A DNA stretch of 64,000 nt from Streptococcus thalassemiae. Its GTDB lineage: Bacteria; Bacillota; Bacilli; Lactobacillales; Streptococcaceae. A program made the position numbers and the translations under genes. Shown piece by piece: positions 45,775 through 53,212 of this stretch. Each line of letters opens with the position of its first letter. Positions within the stretch are counted from its first letter, which is position 1. The stretch lies in the NCBI RefSeq assembly GCF_903645285.1, contig NZ_CAHJXN010000002.1, positions 357,896 through 421,895 on the forward strand, written 5' to 3'. The notes below the pieces were generated by a model. It was not told the origin of the DNA. It ran no database searches and was given only the letters and a program-made list of their open reading frames with translations.

Positions 45775-47321
45775 CTCTTATTCACCTCGTTAATCAATCC
45801 TTTGATGTCAATTTTTCCATTTGGAGTCAGTGGCAAACTGTCTCGATAAAGGAATTTAGACGGCATCATGTAGGACATCATGATATCTGTTAAATCTTCC
45901 TTGATAGCCTTGGTAATATCAATATCTCGCTCAAACTGCTCACGAACACCGTCTTTCAAGATGACATAAGCCAATAGATTTTGCACCTTGTGGTCTTTAT
46001 TATAACGTGGCACAGCTACAGCAGACTCGATAAAGCGAGACTTATTGAGGTTTTGAGAGACATCTTCTAGCTCAATTCGGTAACCGTTGAACTTAATCTG
46101 GAAGTCCATGCGTCCGCCGTAGAGAAGTAAGCCTTCATCTGTCATAGTTCCCACATCTCCTGTGTGATAGGCTGGCAGACCTTCAAACTCAAAGAAGGCT
46201 TCTGCTGTTTTTTCAGGATTGTTCATATAACCTTTTGAAACAGCTGGTCCTGACACAATGATTTCTCCCTGTTCGCCATTTGGCAATTTATTGCCTTCCT
46301 CGTCAATGATAAAGGTTGGAGAATCAGCCTTGGTATAGCCGATTGGTAGGCGTTTGAGAGTCGCTAGCATCTCGCCTGTCACAGCAACTGCTGACAGGGC
46401 TACTGTCGCTTCTGTTGGGCCGTAGGCATTGATAATATGGGCATTCGGGAAACGCTCACGTAGTTTTTGAGCCGTTTTGACCGTCAATTCTTCGCCATCA
46501 AAGTAGAAATGCGTGATTCCAGGCATTTTCTCACTATTAAAGTCTTCTGACAACATGGCCATATCCGCAAAAGAAGGCGTTGATGTCCAGATAGCGATTG
46601 GCAATGAAAAGATGGTCGCAAAGAGTTGCTTAAAGTCCTGAGTAATAGCTGAAGGAAGAGCGAAGAGCGTACCACCTAGTGCCAAGGTCGGAGCCCAGTA
46701 CATGACAGACAGGTCAAAAGAATAAGGTGGCTGAGCCAGCATTTGCGGACGACTTGGCGTCGCAAATTCCTTGTCCGTAATCATCCAGTTGGTAAAGCTG
46801 AGGAGATTATCATGTGAAATCTGCACTCCCTTTGGCTTACCAGTCGTACCAGAAGTAAAGATGATGTAGTAATTATCATCTCCCTTGACTGGATGCGTGA
46901 TCTCATAGTTATTCCCCTGAGCAAAGGCTTCTTGAACCTGAGCTAGAGTCATCATCGGTGTAGAAACCTGCTCCAATGGAAAGTCTGAGATGGCAATAAT
47001 CAAGCTTGGCTCTGCCACTTCTAAAATAGCTGAAACTCGCTCCAAGGCCGAATGGCTATCAATTGGAATGTAGGCGTGACCTGACTTAGTCAGCGCTACA
47101 AAAGTTGCCAACATGTCATATTCTTGGCCACCAAAAACAACCACAGGAGACTTCTCAGGCAAGCCTAGTTGGTCAATGGCTGTAGCTAAACTATCCGAAT
47201 TAGCCTTTAAATCTCCATAAGTGTGTTCCTGACCCAAAACATTATAAACAGGATAGCTAGGCTGGGTCTGAGCAAAATGCTCAATGGTTTCAATCATATC
47301 TACTATTGGTTTATTTGACAC
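45771..47321 (-). CDS. dltA: D-alanine-D-alanyl carrier protein ligase DltA
   Basis: 516 residues. Adenylate-forming enzyme with the A3 motif [19 protein letters not shown] (about residues 150-170), [36 protein letters not shown] and the catalytic Lys in [13 protein letters not shown] near the C-terminus. The start is GTG 47321, 10 nt after AAGGAG. It activates D-Ala and loads DltC. Confidence 0.96.
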   Translation of the reverse strand: MSNKPIVDMIETIEHFAQTQPSYPVYNVLGQEHTYGDLKANSDSLATAIDQLGLPEKSPVVVFGGQEYDMLATFVALTKSGHAYIPIDSHSALERVSAILEVAEPSLIIAISDFPLEQVSTPMMTLAQVQEAFAQGNNYEITHPVKGDDNYYIIFTSGTTGKPKGVQISHDNLLSFTNWMITDKEFATPSRPQMLAQPPYSFDLSVMYWAPTLALGGTLFALPSAITQDFKQLFATIFSLPIAIWTSTPSFADMAMLSEDFNSEKMPGITHFYFDGEELTVKTAQKLRERFPNAHIINAYGPTEATVALSAVAVTGEMLATLKRLPIGYTKADSPTFIIDEEGNKLPNGEQGEIIVSGPAVSKGYMNNPEKTAEAFFEFEGLPAYHTGDVGTMTDEGLLLYGGRMDFQIKFNGYRIELEDVSQNLNKSRFIESAVAVPRYNKDHKVQNLLAYVILKDGVREQFERDIDITKAIKEDLTDIMMSYMMPSKFLYRDSLPLTPNGKIDIKGLINEVNKR

Positions 47322-47341
47322 AATAGGAATTCTCCTTCAAG

Positions 47342-47473
47342 TTAAAATTCATTATAGATAAAGCTTCCTTGACCTTGACCAAGATAGCTAAAGAAGTAAA
47401 GCAGCCCTAGAAAGATAAGAAAATACAAGGCTGTCCGACCAAGAAAGAGGTACAATTCTTTTCTCTGTTTCAT
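47342..47473 (-). CDS. dltX: DltX, small membrane protein of the dlt operon
   Basis: 43 residues, too short for most gene callers. Starts MKQRKELYLFLGRTALYF, contains one transmembrane helix and ends GQGSFIYNEF, the conserved C-terminal motif of DltX. Placed 20 nt upstream of dltA. DltX helps in D-Ala transfer; the C-terminus is thought to present D-Ala to the DltB-DltD complex. Confidence 0.92.
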   Translation of the reverse strand: MKQRKELYLFLGRTALYFLIFLGLLYFFSYLGQGQGSFIYNEF

Positions 47474-47544
47474 CAAGAAAAACCATTCATTTCTGTAATT
47501 TTTCGCTAAAATAAGAGTGATTCTTACTAGCTTATTTTTCTACC

Positions 47545-47574
47545 ATTGTACCACTTTATATAGTATTTTTTCAA
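47545..47574 (-). promoter_or_regulatory. Promoter of the dltXABCD operon
   Basis: TTGAAA (47569-47574), 18 bp, TACAAT (47545-47550) with extended TGG on the minus strand; about 70 nt of leader. The rest of 47575-47658 shows nothing I recognise. Confidence 0.6.
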
Positions 47575-47658
47575 TTGTTTACCGTATGTTTTCAATAGAT
47601 TTCAGCTTATTTTAAGAATTATACGGTTTTTCTATGAATATTTCAAATAGAGTGATCC

Positions 47659-47785
47659 TGGGCAAAAACTCAATTTTAAGAGAAAATGAAGTAAATCTTT
47701 CCATAATAAAACGCACAATATCAAGTTTTTTCAACACCTGATACTATGCGCTTTTCTAATTTTTCAAGACTTTTTAACCAGTCTC
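47659..47785 (+). repeat. 125-bp hairpin repeat, left copy (SPRITE-like)
   Basis: Runs from GGGCAAAAACTCAATTT through AATGAAGTAAATCTT to a long hairpin (AAAACGCACAATATCA/TGATACTATGCGCTTTT) and TTTTTCAAGACTTTTT. The same sequence occurs in reverse orientation at 52285-52407. It resembles the terminator-like SPRITE repeats of pneumococcus, but that name is from memory. On the minus strand it can end the MFS gene transcript. Confidence 0.7.
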
Positions 47786-48964
47786 TCATTTAAAATAATC
47801 TCGTCTGATATAAATTAAAATAGCTTCTATCATCAGACAAATGGCTGATAGCCAAAAACTGATACTAATACCAAAAGTCTCAGTAATATAGCTCATTAGC
47901 AAAACAAATACTGAAAATGATAGTATCGAAATCACTTCAAGAACGGAATAGACATTAACCAAATGATTTTCCTCTACTGTTTCCTGAAGAAATACACTTT
48001 CAGGAACTTCTTTTAGCTGCGATAACATACCAACTAAAGCTGAAAATAATAAAAACATCTGTGCGTTTGGAAAATATAGAATAGTCAGTGTCACTATTGC
48101 CATAGCTACAAGAGGAAAAAGAATACTTTCCCATTTAGCAGCAAGGAACTTTTCAGAAAGCCTAAAAGCAATTAAGCCACTAATTATAATACCAATAGAG
48201 TATGCTGTATTAGAATATCCCCAGTAACTTTCCGTTTTATTTAATAACTCAGTTACAAAAACAAGTATAATGGAAGAAACCCAAATCGTATTTGAAAAAA
48301 TTTCCAATAAATTTGCTGATACAAAAAGTCTTAATCTCGGATCTCTAGCAACTAACTTCCAACCTTTGAGCAAAATTTCAAGATTTGTCTCTGACTCTAG
48401 CACCTCCACTTCAGCCTTAGGAAGAAATAACATCAGAAAGCTAGAAATGATATACAAGATTAAAATGATAAACGTGGTAGGTAAGAGACCAATTGTTGCA
48501 AACAAGAGTCCACCTAATCCCCAACCCACCAATTGAACAGCTTCACCACTCATTGATAAGGCTGAATTAGCCTTGCCCAAATCGGTCGCATAGCGTGGCA
48601 CAATAGCATAGGAAACAGGTGCTGCAAAACCATCTAATATTGAAATTGCAACAACAAATAGATAGGTTACCAAAGGCGCTACGGATTGCATTACGGTAAA
48701 CATTCCTACCAGTATCGCCAATAATATAGTCTTTCCAAATTGGGATAAAAATAAAACTCTATTTAGCGCTATCCTTTTAGTAACTAAAGGAACTAAAAGA
48801 CTCGCAACAAAAGAGGATATCCCTATTAAAATGGGAACTAGTGATGTGGCAATTACTGATTTTGAAATAATGTATATGTTAGCAATGATTGTTACTCTAA
48901 AGAAAATATCTGCTAAATTTGCAAACAATTGAGAGACTAACAACTTGACAAATGAATTAGACAT
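47786..48964 (-). CDS. MFS transporter (efflux type)
   Basis: 392 residues with about 12 hydrophobic segments, starting MSNSFVKLLVSQLFANLADIFF, typical of the MFS drug or macrolide-efflux subfamily. TSLVPILIGISSFVASLLVPLVTKR contains a weak loop 2-3 motif. Start ATG 48964 with GGAG. It is the last gene of the Rgg-associated island, 210 bp downstream of the ABC gene, with a possible own promoter in between (TATACC near 49000). It may provide immunity or export for the peptide products encoded upstream. Substrate unknown. Confidence 0.85.
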   Translation of the reverse strand: MSNSFVKLLVSQLFANLADIFFRVTIIANIYIISKSVIATSLVPILIGISSFVASLLVPLVTKRIALNRVLFLSQFGKTILLAILVGMFTVMQSVAPLVTYLFVVAISILDGFAAPVSYAIVPRYATDLGKANSALSMSGEAVQLVGWGLGGLLFATIGLLPTTFIILILYIISSFLMLFLPKAEVEVLESETNLEILLKGWKLVARDPRLRLFVSANLLEIFSNTIWVSSIILVFVTELLNKTESYWGYSNTAYSIGIIISGLIAFRLSEKFLAAKWESILFPLVAMAIVTLTILYFPNAQMFLLFSALVGMLSQLKEVPESVFLQETVEENHLVNVYSVLEVISILSFSVFVLLMSYITETFGISISFWLSAICLMIEAILIYIRRDYFK

Positions 48965-49175
48965 GTAGCGCTCCTATAACATAAAAATATTTAACTGATA
49001 AATGGTATAGTAGACTTTGTTTGATAACTATTTGACACAAGATTAGGTGGTCAGAAATTGAATTTTTAGCATTCCAACTTAGTCATCGTTTTTAGTTTTC
49101 ATATCTTTAAATCAGCTAAAATAACCCACAATACGGCATATATATTATTGCTAGCAAGATGCTGAACAAGTCTAT

Positions 49176-50753
49176 TTATTTTATTCTATATTTTCCCAAA
49201 TCAATTACTTGATTATAAACTGTTTCTGAATCAATATGATGAGCAACTTCAATCAAAATGATAGGCAACTGCAAAAGTAACTGGCGCACTTGATATGCAT
49301 TGTCCTTGTCTAAGGATGATGTAACCTCATCCGCCAACACAATGTCTTTTTGTCGAAGCAGACAGCGAACTAATTCAAGTCGTAAACGTTGTCCGCCTGA
49401 AATGTTTTCTCCATTATTTATCAGTTGATAATCCAAGATATTGGTGATTTCATTCGTTAATCCAACTTGTTCTAGGCAACAGAGTAATTCTTTATCTGAA
49501 ATCTCCTGTCCTAATGTTAAATTTTCTCGGATTGTCCCATGTCTGAAAAATGGATTCTGAGAGATATAAGCGACATTCCCTTGATAATGAGTAAATTCTC
49601 GACCTGATTTATCACGTACGATAATTCTACCACTATTCGGACTTATCTTTCCTGCTACCAACTGTAGGAGAGTTGACTTTCCGGTACCACTAGCTCCCTT
49701 TATTAAAACTTTACTCGGCTTAGTTAATCTAAGTGACAAATCATAAAAGAGCACTTGCTCTCCAACCTGTTTTGAAACACCCTCCAAAACTAGCTCAGCT
49801 AAAGATTCGACTGTCGGATATGATGTTTCTAAACAAGATTCTTCCAATAATGAAAATATTTTTTCTTTCACTGTTTGCGATCGCTGTATATCAGATATGC
49901 TATACATAATTCTTTGAATAGGTCCGCTAAGATTCATTGTAGCTATATACATAGAGACCAAACTAGCTGTTGTTAACTCTATACCACTCTTTTGTAATAA
50001 AAGACCAAGTGCAAGAGGTAGTACCTGACTAAGGAATTCTAAAGGACCATTGAAAAAATAAACGACATTGCTAGTCCATTCATTTTTCCAACGAGCATTC
50101 TCGTAACACTCGTTGTTTTTTCTCATCTTAGCAAAGTTTTCTTTACTAGCGCCATAAAAATATATCGTATCTGCTCCCTTGAAAAAATCTCCTACAGATA
50201 GATGAAAAGCTTTTTGCATTTCCGAAAAATTTGCACCACTTTTCATTAAACGATTATTCATTACCCATTGAGGTAATGGTCGAAGAAAAGAGAACACGAT
50301 AAAAACAATACCAAGCCAAAAATTTTGCACCAAAATAAAAACAATCGTTGTACAAAGTATAAAAACTCTTCCAACTATCATATCCAAGGGTAAAAAGAAG
50401 CGATTATAGAGCAGTTCCATATCTTGTGTAACAATTGAAACTTTTTCATCATATACAAAGTTTTCTTTCAAAAATAATTTCTTAATAAGCTGATCTTTTA
50501 AACGAATTTGAAGATGACGTTGCAGATTATTACTAACAAAATTTGCTAGCAACATCGTGCTATAAAAAAACAGGTGTAAACACAGACCGTATAAAACAAA
50601 GTATGAAATTGTACCAATTGTAAGTTGCTCTTCACGAATATTCAATAGCTTATCCAATAACAATGGCTTTATTAGAGCCATTCCGCTATTCAAAAGCACT
50701 CCTATTAAAAAATAGATAAAAATATTAGTTTTAATGTATTTTAGAAATTTCAT
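49176..50753 (-). CDS. ABC transporter, fused permease and ATPase (peptide exporter-like)
   Basis: 525 residues. An N-terminal six-helix ABC exporter domain (about residues 1-300) is followed by an ATPase domain with Walker A KGASGTGKSTLLQLV (about 355-370), Q-loop AYISQNPFF, signature NISGGQRLRLELVRCL and Walker B DIVLADEVTSSLDKD; the H-loop His is in VAHHID. No C39 peptidase domain, so it does not process Gly-Gly leaders. A half-transporter that would act as a homodimer, likely exporting a small peptide encoded by the ORFs at 50936 and/or 51125. A weak terminator lies between those ORFs and this gene. Confidence 0.85.
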   Translation of the reverse strand: MKFLKYIKTNIFIYFLIGVLLNSGMALIKPLLLDKLLNIREEQLTIGTISYFVLYGLCLHLFFYSTMLLANFVSNNLQRHLQIRLKDQLIKKLFLKENFVYDEKVSIVTQDMELLYNRFFLPLDMIVGRVFILCTTIVFILVQNFWLGIVFIVFSFLRPLPQWVMNNRLMKSGANFSEMQKAFHLSVGDFFKGADTIYFYGASKENFAKMRKNNECYENARWKNEWTSNVVYFFNGPLEFLSQVLPLALGLLLQKSGIELTTASLVSMYIATMNLSGPIQRIMYSISDIQRSQTVKEKIFSLLEESCLETSYPTVESLAELVLEGVSKQVGEQVLFYDLSLRLTKPSKVLIKGASGTGKSTLLQLVAGKISPNSGRIIVRDKSGREFTHYQGNVAYISQNPFFRHGTIRENLTLGQEISDKELLCCLEQVGLTNEITNILDYQLINNGENISGGQRLRLELVRCLLRQKDIVLADEVTSSLDKDNAYQVRQLLLQLPIILIEVAHHIDSETVYNQVIDLGKYRIK

Positions 50754-50790
50754 AAATAAGCCTATCTAAAAGAAAGCGAATAGATATAAA

Positions 50791-50835
50791 AGCCTCAGTC
50801 TAAAAGTTATAAACAAATTAACTCCAACTGAGACT
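50791..50835 (-). terminator. Attenuator-like hairpin between the peptide ORFs and the ABC gene
   Basis: On the minus strand AGTCTCAGT, 27-nt loop, ACTGAGGCT followed by TTTTAT. A leaky terminator after a precursor-peptide gene would make the peptide transcript more abundant than the transporter transcript. Confidence 0.5.
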
Positions 50836-50935
50836 ATACAATAATTTAATTAACCTATATATGATGCTGTTTATTAAGAGTGGTTACCTCCTGAACTAGA
50901 CTAACTAAATTTCGATTTATATTTTAAAAATCAAT

Positions 50936-51070
50936 CTAAAACTCATTTCCATCTTCATCAACATCTTGTAAATCATTTGTAATGAAAAAAGAATGATTAT
51001 TTTTACTATTGAAAAATAATTCTCCTGTTTCACTTTTCTTTTTTAAAATATATGGAGATAGAACTTGCAT
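50936..51070 (-). CDS. Small peptide ORF, 44 residues, Rgg island
   Basis: ATG 51070 with GAGG 8 nt upstream; an in-frame ATG at 51091 lacks a ribosome binding site. The product starts MQVLSPYILKKKSETGEL, has an Asn/Phe-rich middle (FFNSKNNHSFF) and an acidic end (NDLQDVDEDGNEF). No Cys, no membrane helix, no Gly-Gly motif. Its place between the rgg gene and an ABC exporter suggests a precursor or signalling peptide, but nothing in the sequence identifies a family. Confidence 0.55.
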   Translation of the reverse strand: MQVLSPYILKKKSETGELFFNSKNNHSFFITNDLQDVDEDGNEF

Positions 51071-51124
51071 ATTAAATACCTCAAAATTCATAATTATGGT
51101 GACAACTTCGAAAAATCCTATCGC

Positions 51125-51214
51125 TCAAATACAATGAACTGATAAAACAACCGTAATTGAAATTTCTAAAGACAATTCTACCAAAATATTATTTCGAGAT
51201 ACTTCCTTTCCCAT
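51125..51214 (-). CDS. Small peptide ORF, 29 residues, directly after rgg
   Basis: ATG 51214 starts 10 bp after the rgg stop. The product begins MGKEVSRNNILVELSLEI and ends in a hydrophobic SITVVLSVHCI with a single Cys near the C-terminus. A charged N-terminal part followed by a hydrophobic core is reminiscent of ribosomally made precursor peptides. The ribosome binding site is weak (AAAGGG, 12 nt). No modification enzyme is encoded nearby. Could also be a chance ORF. Confidence 0.4.
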   Translation of the reverse strand: MGKEVSRNNILVELSLEISITVVLSVHCI

Positions 51215-51223
51215 ATCTGCACA

Positions 51224-52075
51224 CTACCCTTTATCTGCTAAAATTTTTTCTAAATGTCCCTCATAATTCTTTGCCAAATGGCTACTTCCCGCTAATTTCA
51301 TTGCTCCAATACACTTCCTCATTTCAATAATTGCTTTACAATCCGTCTCTTTTTTATAGCGATATAGATATTGGGCATACTGGAATACCAACCGTTCATA
51401 AATTTCAGTTTCAGTGAAAAAGCATTGGTTTAGTCGTTTTTCAAAATACAAAGCATCAAGAAATTTTCCTCTTTCAATACATGTGATATATCCGTTCAAT
51501 AGCATAGATGAAATCAATCGTCTATTATTAGGAATTTCTTTATAAAAATCAGAACGTCTAGACATCTCTCTAGCCAAAACCATAAAGACATCGTGTTTTA
51601 GGACATCTAAAATCAATAATTCATAGTATCCCCAGTATTCAACACTAAAGAGATAGTCAGTTAGATAAGATAAATCATCACCAGAATAATAAGCTTCTCC
51701 AGATAAATCTTGTAAACGAATTTTTAATAAAATAATGTTAAGCTTATGAAATTTCTCCTGTTTAGAATCTGACTCCATCTGAGAATAAAGTAGTTTTTTC
51801 AACCCATCAACATCATAATTTGATACAAAATGCCTAACCTTTGATAAGAGTTCGTTCAGTTCATCACGATGAAAATCATGAACAGCATACATAAATTCAT
51901 CAATAGGCATGTTAATTTCATCCAAAATAGCCATAAATTTTGAAATGGTTAAATCAGTCTCTCCCTTTTCAAAACGTGAGAGCTGTGATGTTGATATACC
52001 AGCTTTTTCGACATCTTTTAAGCGAAACCCTCTAGATTCTCGAAACTTTTTAAAAATTTCTCCAAATTTTTTCAT
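51224..52075 (-). CDS. Rgg/GadR/MutR-family transcriptional regulator
   Basis: 283 residues. N-terminal helix-turn-helix (about 1-60: MKKFGEIFKKFRESRGFRLK, GISTSQLSRFEKGETDLTISKF), then an all-helical repeat domain that in Rgg proteins binds short hydrophobic peptides. ATG 52075 with GGAG. Divergent from a 23-codon SHP gene 90 bp away, the standard rgg-shp arrangement. It probably controls shp and the genes downstream (two small ORFs, ABC, MFS). Confidence 0.9.
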   Translation of the reverse strand: MKKFGEIFKKFRESRGFRLKDVEKAGISTSQLSRFEKGETDLTISKFMAILDEINMPIDEFMYAVHDFHRDELNELLSKVRHFVSNYDVDGLKKLLYSQMESDSKQEKFHKLNIILLKIRLQDLSGEAYYSGDDLSYLTDYLFSVEYWGYYELLILDVLKHDVFMVLAREMSRRSDFYKEIPNNRRLISSMLLNGYITCIERGKFLDALYFEKRLNQCFFTETEIYERLVFQYAQYLYRYKKETDCKAIIEMRKCIGAMKLAGSSHLAKNYEGHLEKILADKG

Positions 52076-52110
52076 AATATCTCTCCAACAAGCATATATG
52101 GGAACAGTTT

Positions 52111-52137
52111 TTGATTTTTAATATTTTAGCATAAAAT
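52111..52137 (+). promoter_or_regulatory. Predicted shp promoter in the rgg-shp intergenic region
   Basis: TTGATT (52111-52116), 15-16 bp, TAAAAT (52132-52137), about 30 nt before the shp start. Rgg probably binds around the -35. Confidence 0.5.
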
Positions 52138-52165
52138 AGAAGAAAATAAAAGTGAGGTATTTCAC

Positions 52166-52237
52166 ATGAAAAAGCAAAAACTATTGTCTTTATTCTTCCT
52201 ACTTTTTGAAGGAATTATGATTATCGTTGTTGGCTAG
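52166..52237 (+). CDS. shp: SHP-type short hydrophobic pheromone precursor (23 residues)
   Basis: ATG 52166 with GTGAGG about 8 nt upstream. The product starts MKKQKLLSLFFLLF and ends EGIMIIVVG: a positively charged start, a hydrophobic core and the Glu/Asp-(G/I)-hydrophobic-VG end of SHP pheromones. From memory the S. thermophilus SHP1358 mature peptide is EGIIVIVVG, which differs at two positions. In this family the propeptide is exported, trimmed (often by Eep), re-imported by an oligopeptide permease and bound by Rgg. Divergent from the rgg gene. Confidence 0.85.
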   Translation: MKKQKLLSLFFLLFEGIMIIVVG

Positions 52238-52284
52238 TACTAAGAAATTAGTTACTAAAATACTTACATCTTCAATCGAAAAAA

Positions 52285-52407
52285 GAGACTGGAGAAAAAG
52301 TCTTAAAAATCAGAAAAACGCATAATATCAGGTATTGAAAACTTGATACTATGCGTTTTATTGTGAGAAGATTTACTTCATTTTTTCCTGAAATTGAGTT
52401 TTCGCCC
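52285..52407 (-). repeat. 125-bp hairpin repeat, right copy (inverted relative to 47659-47785)
   Basis: Read on the minus strand it matches the left copy: GGGCGAAAACTCAATTT, AATGAAGTAAATCTT, the 16-bp stem AAAACGCATAGTATCA/TGATATTATGCGTTTT, then TCTGATTTTTAAGACTTTTT. It lies 30 bp after the glpF stop and would terminate the glp operon. The stretch 52238-52284 holds nothing else. Confidence 0.75.
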
Positions 52408-52437
52408 AAGCTCTAGCAATAATAGTTATTTTCTAAA

Positions 52438-53142
52438 CTAGAAAAGTGAAAATACAAGCACTGCCAAGGCTGCTCCGATAACAGGTCCCACAACAGGAAT
52501 CCAGGCATAAGACCAGTCTCCGTCTCCCTTGTTTGAAATTGGAAGGATACTGTGCATGATACGAGGACCGAGGTCACGCGCAGGGTTCAAGGCATAACCT
52601 GTTGTCCCACCTAGTGATAGACCGATACCGACAATCAAAGTCCCCACTGCAAAGGTTCCGATACCTGCCTGAAAATCGTAAAGTCCCAAAGCAAAGATTG
52701 TCAATACCAATACAAAGGTTCCAAGGATTTCACTAATCAAGTTTGATACAGTATCTTTGATAGCTGGTCCTGTGCTGAAAGTAGCCAAAATATTTCCTGC
52801 ATTTTCTTCTGCCTCATAATGCGGTTTGAATTGCAACCAAACCAAAATCTGACCCAGCATAGCCCCTGCGAACTGAGCTAGGATATAAGGGAAAACGGAA
52901 GCCCAAGGCAAACCACCTTTCAAGGCCACACCAATGGTCACAGCTGGGTTTAAATGAGCTGGACTGAGCTTGCCAGATACAAATACTGCAACCGCAACTG
53001 CAATCCCCCAGCCCATGGTAATCACAATCCAACCTGAACTGTTGCTCTTGGTTTTTGGAAGAACCACACCTGCAACAACACCATTTCCTAGAAGAATCAG
53101 GATTAAAGTCCCCAAAAATTCTCCAAATAATTCATTCATCAT
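52438..53142 (-). CDS. glpF: Glycerol facilitator GlpF
   Basis: 234 residues, six membrane helices. Both pore motifs are present: HLNPAVTIG (about residue 67) and ALNPARDLGPR (about residue 188); the Asp after the second NPAR is typical of glycerol-conducting aquaglyceroporins. Passive uptake of glycerol for GlpK. Third gene of glpK-glpO-glpF. Confidence 0.95.
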   Translation of the reverse strand: MMNELFGEFLGTLILILLGNGVVAGVVLPKTKSNSSGWIVITMGWGIAVAVAVFVSGKLSPAHLNPAVTIGVALKGGLPWASVFPYILAQFAGAMLGQILVWLQFKPHYEAEENAGNILATFSTGPAIKDTVSNLISEILGTFVLVLTIFALGLYDFQAGIGTFAVGTLIVGIGLSLGGTTGYALNPARDLGPRIMHSILPISNKGDGDWSYAWIPVVGPVIGAALAVLVFSLF

Positions 53143-53212
53143 CTTTCTGTCTCCATTAAAAAGGAGGAGAGGGTAGACTAGGAGTCCTGCCCTCCACCTC
53201 TTTTATTTTTTC

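Noticed and set aside
48965..49175. Possible small ORF in the ABC-MFS gap (ATG AAA ACT AAA AAC)
   Set aside because: Only seven codons and no ribosome binding site.
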